DNA from: Cedecea colo | GTDB taxonomy: Bacteria; Pseudomonadota; Gammaproteobacteria; Enterobacterales; Enterobacteriaceae | Assembly: GCF_011808225.1 (NCBI RefSeq) | Contig: NZ_SOYS01000001.1 | Coordinates: 758,517-822,516 of the forward strand | Reading direction: 5' to 3' | Length of the DNA: 64,000 nucleotides | In this document: piece after piece, positions 59,600 to 64,000 of the stretch | Position numbering within the stretch: position 1 is the first letter of the stretch | How the letters are laid out: every line of letters starts with the position of its first letter | Position numbers and translations under genes: made by a program | The notes under the pieces: model-generated | What the model saw: the letters and a program-made list of their open reading frames with translations, nothing else | The model's database searches: none | What the model was told of the DNA's origin: nothing

Positions 59600-59633
59600 A
59601 GCCGTTAGCTTTATGCTCAACGGCTTTTTTTTT
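59600..59633 (+). terminator. dtpA terminator
   Basis: AGCCGTT and AACGGCT stem followed by nine T residues. Confidence 0.92.
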
Positions 59634-59684
59634 GCCTGCATGCGGACTAACATAAGATACCTTAGCGCCCACAGGAGTTTAGTA

Positions 59685-60287
59685 ATGAAACTGTATTATA
59701 AAGCTGGTGCCTGCTCTCTCTCCCCTCATATTATTCTGCGCGAAACCGGCATTGACTTCTCGCTGGTCAAAGTCGATTTAGCGAGCAAAAAAACTGAAGC
59801 GGGGGATGATTACCTTGAGGTGAATGCCAAGGGCCAGGTCCCGGCACTGGTGCTTGATGATGGTTCGCTGCTGACGGAAGGCGTCGCCATCGTACAATTC
59901 CTGGCAGACAAAGTTCCCGATCGCCAGCTCCTTGCACCCGCCGGCAGCATGACGCGCTACCACACGCTGGAATGGCTGAATTACATCGCCACTGAGCTGC
60001 ATAAGGGCTTTAGTCCACTGTTCAACCCGGCGACGCCGGATGAATTCAAGACGCTTACCCGCAAAGTGCTGGAGAAAAAACTGCGGTACGTAAACGAAGA
60101 GCTGAATGATAAACAGTGGCTGATGGGGCTGCGTTTTAGCGTGGCGGATGCCTATCTGTTTACCGTTCTGCGCTGGGCGTATGCCGTGAAGCTTGAAATG
60201 AGTGACCTGAGCAATATTGAAGCGTTTATGGAGCGCATGAAGGCGCGTCCTGCCGTGGCGGCAGCGCTTGCTGCTGAAGGAATTTAA
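59685..60287 (+). CDS. gstA: Glutathione S-transferase GstA (beta class)
   Basis: A 200-residue cytosolic glutathione transferase. The N-terminal thioredoxin-like domain has the beta-class cysteine in [12 protein letters not shown] (C10) and the cis-proline motif [11 protein letters not shown]; the helical C-domain contains [10 protein letters not shown] with the second catalytic residue (about H106). ACAGGAG precedes the ATG. It follows dtpA as in E. coli. Confidence 0.95.
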   Translation: MKLYYKAGACSLSPHIILRETGIDFSLVKVDLASKKTEAGDDYLEVNAKGQVPALVLDDGSLLTEGVAIVQFLADKVPDRQLLAPAGSMTRYHTLEWLNYIATELHKGFSPLFNPATPDEFKTLTRKVLEKKLRYVNEELNDKQWLMGLRFSVADAYLFTVLRWAYAVKLEMSDLSNIEAFMERMKARPAVAAALAAEGI

Positions 60288-60294
60288 ACTGAAA

Positions 60295-60321
60295 ACGCCC
60301 TCGTTGTGAGGGCGTCATTTT
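60295..60321 (+). terminator. gstA terminator
   Basis: ACGCCCTC and GAGGGCGT stem with a five-base loop and a CATTTTT tail; pdxY converges from the other side. Confidence 0.88.
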
Positions 60322-61181
60322 TATAGCTGAACGGCGGTAAAATAGTGCTCAGGCTTAGCAATACCGTCCTGGGCGGCGACCAGTTGCAGTTCGTACTCTG
60401 CCATTTTTTTAGTTACGACCATTACGTCGTAAACCGCGGCGGTGACGTGCTCCAGCGCTTCACGCAGCGTGGCGCCTTGTAGCAGCTTAACCAGCAGCAG
60501 GCCGCTGGTGACATCGCCCACGCCGACCGGCTGACGCTCGCCAAAATCCACCAGCGGACGATGAATATGCCAGGCCTCTTCCGCCGTCACCAGCAGCATT
60601 TCAAAACGGTCCTGCTGATAGCCCGCCCGCGCCAGATGTTTCACCAGCACAATTTGCGGCCCCTGGGCGATGAGTTCGCGCGCGGTGCTCACCGCTTCTT
60701 CAACCGAGTTCACGGCATGGCCGCTCAGAATCTCAAGCTCCAGCAGGTTAGGCGCGATAATGTCGCTTGCAGGCAATGCGCAGCGCGTATGGAACTCTGC
60801 CACGCCCGGCGCCACGATACAGCCTTTTTCCGGGTGCCCCATTACGGGATCGCAGAAGTACTTCGCATGCGGATTTGCCGCTTTCACCTGACGAACAATA
60901 GAAAGAATATGCTCTCCCTGCTCGGCTGAGCCCAGATAGCCGCTCAGCACCGCGTCACAGCGCTGAAGCTGGCCGATATCCGCAATGCCCTGCACGATAT
61001 CGCTGAGGTGGCTGGCAGGCATAACGCTGCCGGTCCATTTCCCGTATTGGGTATGGTTGGAAAACTGAACCGTATTCAACGGCCAGACGTTGGCGCCCAG
61101 CCGGCGCATCGGGAATTCGGCGGCACCGTTGCCCGCGTGGCCGAAGACCACATGTGACTGGATAGCAAGGATATTTTTCAT
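60321..61181 (-). CDS. pdxY: Pyridoxal kinase PdxY
   Basis: A 286-residue ribokinase-fold kinase that phosphorylates pyridoxal in the vitamin B6 salvage pathway. The start [18 protein letters not shown] at 61181 is the family start; the active-site [15 protein letters not shown] near 220 carries the catalytic aspartate, and [12 protein letters not shown] binds ATP/metal. A 12-codon extension upstream has no homology. tyrS lies upstream with a terminator between. Confidence 0.96.
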   Translation of the reverse strand: MKNILAIQSHVVFGHAGNGAAEFPMRRLGANVWPLNTVQFSNHTQYGKWTGSVMPASHLSDIVQGIADIGQLQRCDAVLSGYLGSAEQGEHILSIVRQVKAANPHAKYFCDPVMGHPEKGCIVAPGVAEFHTRCALPASDIIAPNLLELEILSGHAVNSVEEAVSTARELIAQGPQIVLVKHLARAGYQQDRFEMLLVTAEEAWHIHRPLVDFGERQPVGVGDVTSGLLLVKLLQGATLREALEHVTAAVYDVMVVTKKMAEYELQLVAAQDGIAKPEHYFTAVQL

Positions 61182-61222
61182 TTCTAATCCGGATCGGCAG
61201 CTGTTGTGTTTTGGCAAAAATA

Positions 61223-61251
61223 AAGGGCGTGGATGGTAATCCGACGCCCTT
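61223..61251 (-). terminator. tyrS terminator
   Basis: On the minus strand AAGGGCGT and ACGCCCTT form a stem followed by TATTTTT, between tyrS and pdxY. Confidence 0.9.
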
Positions 61252-61265
61252 CTGGTCTTTCTTAA

Positions 61266-62540
61266 TTACTTCCAGCAAACGAGGCAGTAATTTTTCTTAC
61301 CCCGACGCAGCAGGGTGTAGCGGCCGAACAGCATATCGCTGTCGGCAAAGGTGTATTCCGGGTCGGCCTGCTTTTCACCGTTGATGGTAATAGCATTCTG
61401 CGCGATGGTTTTACGCGCCTGCCCGCGTGACGGCTGCAGTTCGGAATCGACCAGCGCCTGTTGCAGATCTGCACCGCGCTCCAGTTCAACCATCGGCACG
61501 CCATCCTGCGCCAGTTGCGCAAAGTCGGCCTCTGTCAGGTCGCTCAGGTTGCCGTTAAACAGGCTGCTGGTAATACGTTTAGCGGCAACGAGGCCTTCTT
61601 CGCCGTGTACCAGACGAGTCACCTGCTCAGCCAGCACGTACTGGGCGCGAGGGGCGGAGCCGCTGTTTTTGTCTTCTTCTTCCAGCGCGTTGATTTCCTC
61701 AAGGCTCATAAAGGTGAAGAACTTCAGGAAGCGGTACACGTCCGCATCGGCGGTGTTAATCCAGAACTGGTAGAACTTGTACGGGCTGGTTTTCTTCGGA
61801 TCGAGCCACACCGCGCCGCCTTCGGTTTTGCCGAATTTGGTGCCGTCAGATTTGGTGATCAGCGGAACGGTCAGGCCAAACGCCTGCTGCTGGTGCAGAC
61901 GGCGAGTCAGGTCGATACCGGAGGTGATGTTGCCCCACTGGTCAGAGCCGCCGATTTGCAGCACCACGCCGTGCAGTTTGTTCAGGCACGCAAAGTCGTA
62001 GCCCTGCAGCAGATTGTAGGAGAACTCGGTAAAAGAGATGCCCACGTCGTCGCGGTTCAGACGCTGTTTGACCGCTTCTTTGTTAATCATCTGGTTAACA
62101 GAGAAGTGTTTGCCGATATCACGCAGGAAAGTCAGCACGTTCATGCCGCCAAACCAGTCGTAGTTGTTGGCCGCTATGGCCGAGTTTTCACCGCAGTCAA
62201 AATCGAGGAAAGGTGCGACCTGGCGGCGAATTTTTTCTACCCATTCGTGAACCGTGTCTTCCGTATTGAGTTTGCGCTCAACGGCTTTAAAACTTGGATC
62301 GCCGATCAGACCCGTTGCGCCACCCACCAGAGCCACAGGCTTGTGGCCGGCTTCCTGGAAACGTTTCAGACACAGCAGTGGAACCAGATGGCCCAAGTGC
62401 AAGCTGTCAGCGGTAGGATCGAAGCCGCAATAGAGCGCGATTGGCCCTTGCGCCAGGCGCTGCGCTAACGCGTCCTCGTCCGTTACCTGAGCCACCAGGC
62501 CCCGCTCCTGCAATTGTTTTATCAGATTGATGCTTGCCAT
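61266..62540 (-). CDS. tyrS: Tyrosyl-tRNA synthetase TyrS
   Basis: A 424-residue class I aminoacyl-tRNA synthetase, the E. coli length. The HIGH motif appears as HLGHL (about 48-52), KMSKS as KFGKT (about 235), and the C-terminal S4-like RNA-binding domain starts near 355 ([16 protein letters not shown]). The ATG at 62540 gives [14 protein letters not shown] as in E. coli. Confidence 0.98.
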   Translation of the reverse strand: MASINLIKQLQERGLVAQVTDEDALAQRLAQGPIALYCGFDPTADSLHLGHLVPLLCLKRFQEAGHKPVALVGGATGLIGDPSFKAVERKLNTEDTVHEWVEKIRRQVAPFLDFDCGENSAIAANNYDWFGGMNVLTFLRDIGKHFSVNQMINKEAVKQRLNRDDVGISFTEFSYNLLQGYDFACLNKLHGVVLQIGGSDQWGNITSGIDLTRRLHQQQAFGLTVPLITKSDGTKFGKTEGGAVWLDPKKTSPYKFYQFWINTADADVYRFLKFFTFMSLEEINALEEEDKNSGSAPRAQYVLAEQVTRLVHGEEGLVAAKRITSSLFNGNLSDLTEADFAQLAQDGVPMVELERGADLQQALVDSELQPSRGQARKTIAQNAITINGEKQADPEYTFADSDMLFGRYTLLRRGKKNYCLVCWK

Positions 62541-62631
62541 CAAATTCTCCATGTATTTACGACTGCACCTTTGCCGGTACACGGCTTTTCGCCTTGTGGC
62601 GAAAGAAGTTATTCTTGAGGGGACATAGAAT

Positions 62632-62661
62632 AAAGCGCCAGCCCACGGAGTGCCAGCGCTT
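62632..62661 (-). terminator. Probable pdxH terminator
   Basis: AAGCGC and GCGCTT with inner GGC/GCC pairing, then TTTATTCTA on the minus strand, 20 bases after pdxH. The stem has an internal mismatch. Confidence 0.5.
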
Positions 62662-62681
62662 AACGCAATAAATCCGGGGCG

Positions 62682-63338
62682 TTATGGGGCGAGACGGTCA
62701 ATTTTCCAGGCATCCCCTTCACGCTGGTATAAAAAGCGATCGTGCAGGCGATGTTCGCCGCCCTGCCAGAATTCCATCTGCGCAATGGAAACCCGATAGC
62801 CGCCCCAGAAACTCGGCAGCGGAATATCGCCCTGCTGGAATTTTTGCTTCAGTTCGAGGAACTTGCTTTCGAGTATTCCGCGCGCGGAAATACGGCTGGA
62901 TTGCCTGGAGACCCATGCGCCAATCTGGCTGTCGCGCGGGCGGCTGTGGAAGTATTTCATCACATCAATCGTTGATAACCGCTCTGCCGTACCCTGCACC
63001 ATCACCTGGCGGTCCAGCATATGCCAGGGGAAATGCAGGCTGATGCGCGGATTGTTTTCCAGATGCTGTGCTTTGCGCGAGCCAAGGTTGGTGTAAAACA
63101 CCAGGCCGCGTTCGTCGAAATGTTTGAGCAGCACAATACGCTGATACGGCTGTCCATGCTCATCGACCGTCGCCACTACCATCGCTGTAGGATCGGCAAG
63201 CTTTGCTTCACAGGCCTGGCCGAGCCAGCGTTCAAAGAGATCGAGAGGCTTATCGGTAAGATCGTGGCGGCGCAGGCCACCTTTGGTATATTCGCGGCGC
63301 AGATGCGCAATCTGTTGCAAAGAGTCGTTATCAGACAT
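62682..63338 (-). CDS. pdxH: Pyridoxine/pyridoxamine 5'-phosphate oxidase PdxH
   Basis: A 218-residue FMN enzyme that makes pyridoxal 5'-phosphate. FMN contacts lie in [21 protein letters not shown] (parts quoted) and the C-terminal signature is [26 protein letters not shown], of which WGGYR and HRLHDR are the key parts. Length equals E. coli PdxH. Confidence 0.98.
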   Translation of the reverse strand: MSDNDSLQQIAHLRREYTKGGLRRHDLTDKPLDLFERWLGQACEAKLADPTAMVVATVDEHGQPYQRIVLLKHFDERGLVFYTNLGSRKAQHLENNPRISLHFPWHMLDRQVMVQGTAERLSTIDVMKYFHSRPRDSQIGAWVSRQSSRISARGILESKFLELKQKFQQGDIPLPSFWGGYRVSIAQMEFWQGGEHRLHDRFLYQREGDAWKIDRLAP

Positions 63339-63395
63339 GGCGTTACGTCAGACCAGGATTGGGTGGAACTATTGTGCGCTTCACCTTGATAAATC

Positions 63396-63719
63396 TCAAC
63401 GCTGGGAATTTTGTAACTGGCAATTATTAAGCACAACGCTGTCTTTGCGATAAACGGTAGCGCTGTCGCCTTTGGACCAGAAGACATAAACGCCATCGGT
63501 ATAACGCGTGCCCGAGGCTGACAGTCCTTGCGTCAGAGACAGGTAGTCGTGGTCGTAGACAAAGTTAACCGTCTGCTTTTGGTTATTAAGCTTTACGGTG
63601 AGAGGCTTTTCGTCGCACTGGTATTGCAGCGTGTCGGTTTGCATCCGTTCAACGAAGGAGTTGTAGTAGCTACAGCCGGCAAGCAGCATCGGAATCGTGG
63701 CAACAAGTAATTTTTTCAT
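63396..63719 (-). CDS. mliC: C-type lysozyme inhibitor lipoprotein MliC
   Basis: A 107-residue outer-membrane lipoprotein with lipobox MLLAGCS (C16). The domain contains [10 protein letters not shown] and [17 protein letters not shown], which includes the conserved Ser and Lys that enter the lysozyme active site in the MliC/PliC family. It protects peptidoglycan from host lysozyme. It lies between pdxH and anmK as in E. coli. Confidence 0.95.
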   Translation of the reverse strand: MKKLLVATIPMLLAGCSYYNSFVERMQTDTLQYQCDEKPLTVKLNNQKQTVNFVYDHDYLSLTQGLSASGTRYTDGVYVFWSKGDSATVYRKDSVVLNNCQLQNSQR

Positions 63720-63811
63720 CTGCGTATCCTGAAGATCTTCTTATCCCTGGAAGGGCCAGGCCCTCCCTTTTCGACTTCAGTGTAGAGAGTATGAGATGAA
63801 GATAATTTCAG

Positions 63812-64000
63812 TTAACTCTGATTATGCAGGGGATTGGCGGGAAAAATCGCGCCCAACACGCTCGCCTCAGATGCGCCTGTTACGGACGGTAAATTACCCG
63901 GCAAACCGGACATGGTACGGCAGGCAAGCCACGCAAACGCCAGCGCTTCCATATCGTCGCCGCTGATGCCCGCATCGTCGGTGGTGCCGACTTCTGTACC
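63812..64000 (-). CDS. anmK: Anhydro-N-acetylmuramic acid kinase AnmK, 3' part
   Basis: The last 62 codons of a minus-strand gene run from the right edge to TAA at 63812-63814. [13 protein letters not shown] and [23 protein letters not shown] match the C-terminus of E. coli AnmK, which recycles anhydro-MurNAc from peptidoglycan. The catalytic domain is outside the window. Confidence 0.93.
   Translation of the reverse strand, partial: GTEVGTTDDAGISGDDMEALAFAWLACRTMSGLPGNLPSVTGASEASVLGAIFPANPLHNQS

Noticed and set aside
61461-62468. A 335-codon frame antisense to tyrS
   Set aside because: It lies wholly inside tyrS on the other strand and has no ribosome site or family features.

Overview
The window is chromosomal DNA from a member of the Enterobacteriaceae. 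Nearly every core gene is a close relative of an Escherichia coli gene in the same local order (ydcJ/ydcI, smrA-ogt-fnr-uspE, pntAB/ydgH/ydgI/folM, rstA/rstB/tus/fumCA/manA/ydgA, malI/malXY/add, ydgJ, cnu-ydgK-rsxABCDGE-nth, dtpA-gstA, pdxY-tyrS-pdxH-mliC-anmK). This is the region around the replication terminus in E. coli, and a near-perfect Ter site beside tus agrees with that. The genus cannot be fixed from the sequence alone. No rRNA, tRNA, CRISPR array, insertion sequence or prophage was seen.

Bases 1-12200 hold ydcK (cut by the left edge), rimL, a VOC protein, a broken hicB-like antitoxin gene, opgD, an accessory block (orphan amino-acid binding protein plus methionine-type aminotransferase with a divergent LysR regulator, a hemerythrin-like protein and a carboxylesterase), then ydcJ/ydcI and smrA. 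Bases 12200-15400 hold a candidate McaS small RNA, a frameshifted small membrane-protein gene, ogt, fnr with its FNR box, and uspE. Bases 15700-20300 hold a zinc alcohol dehydrogenase and a classical autotransporter where E. coli has other genes.

Bases 20300-31000 carry pntAB, ydgH, ydgI, folM, rstA and rstB split apart by an inverted zinT gene with a Zur-like palindrome, then Ter and tus. Bases 31000-37800 carry fumA/fumC, manA and ydgA; their intergenic gaps contain a family of about 165-180 bp repeats whose two terminal hairpins match each other within a copy but differ between copies. Bases 37800-43000 are malI, malXY and add with two MalI operators.

Bases 42900-47400 are an accessory insertion between add and ydgJ: a YfeH-like transporter and a two-gene unit of a Gly/Ser-rich lipoprotein and a TpsB (FhaC-like) outer-membrane transporter. 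This pair is the best candidate in the window for a poorly described system. Bases 47400-64000 are mostly core: ydgJ, a 6-phospho-beta-glucosidase with an AscG-like operator, the Cnu/Rsx/Nth block, dtpA, gstA and the vitamin B6/tyrosyl-tRNA synthetase block, ending inside anmK.

Functions work together in several groups: energy and redox (PntAB transhydrogenase, fumarases, Rsx electron-transport complex, FNR), maltose control (MalI/MalX/MalY), envelope stress and surface (RstAB, OpgD, YdgH, autotransporter, lipoprotein/TpsB, MliC), and vitamin B6 salvage (PdxH, PdxY). Gene names rest on recalled family sequence and synteny, not on a search.
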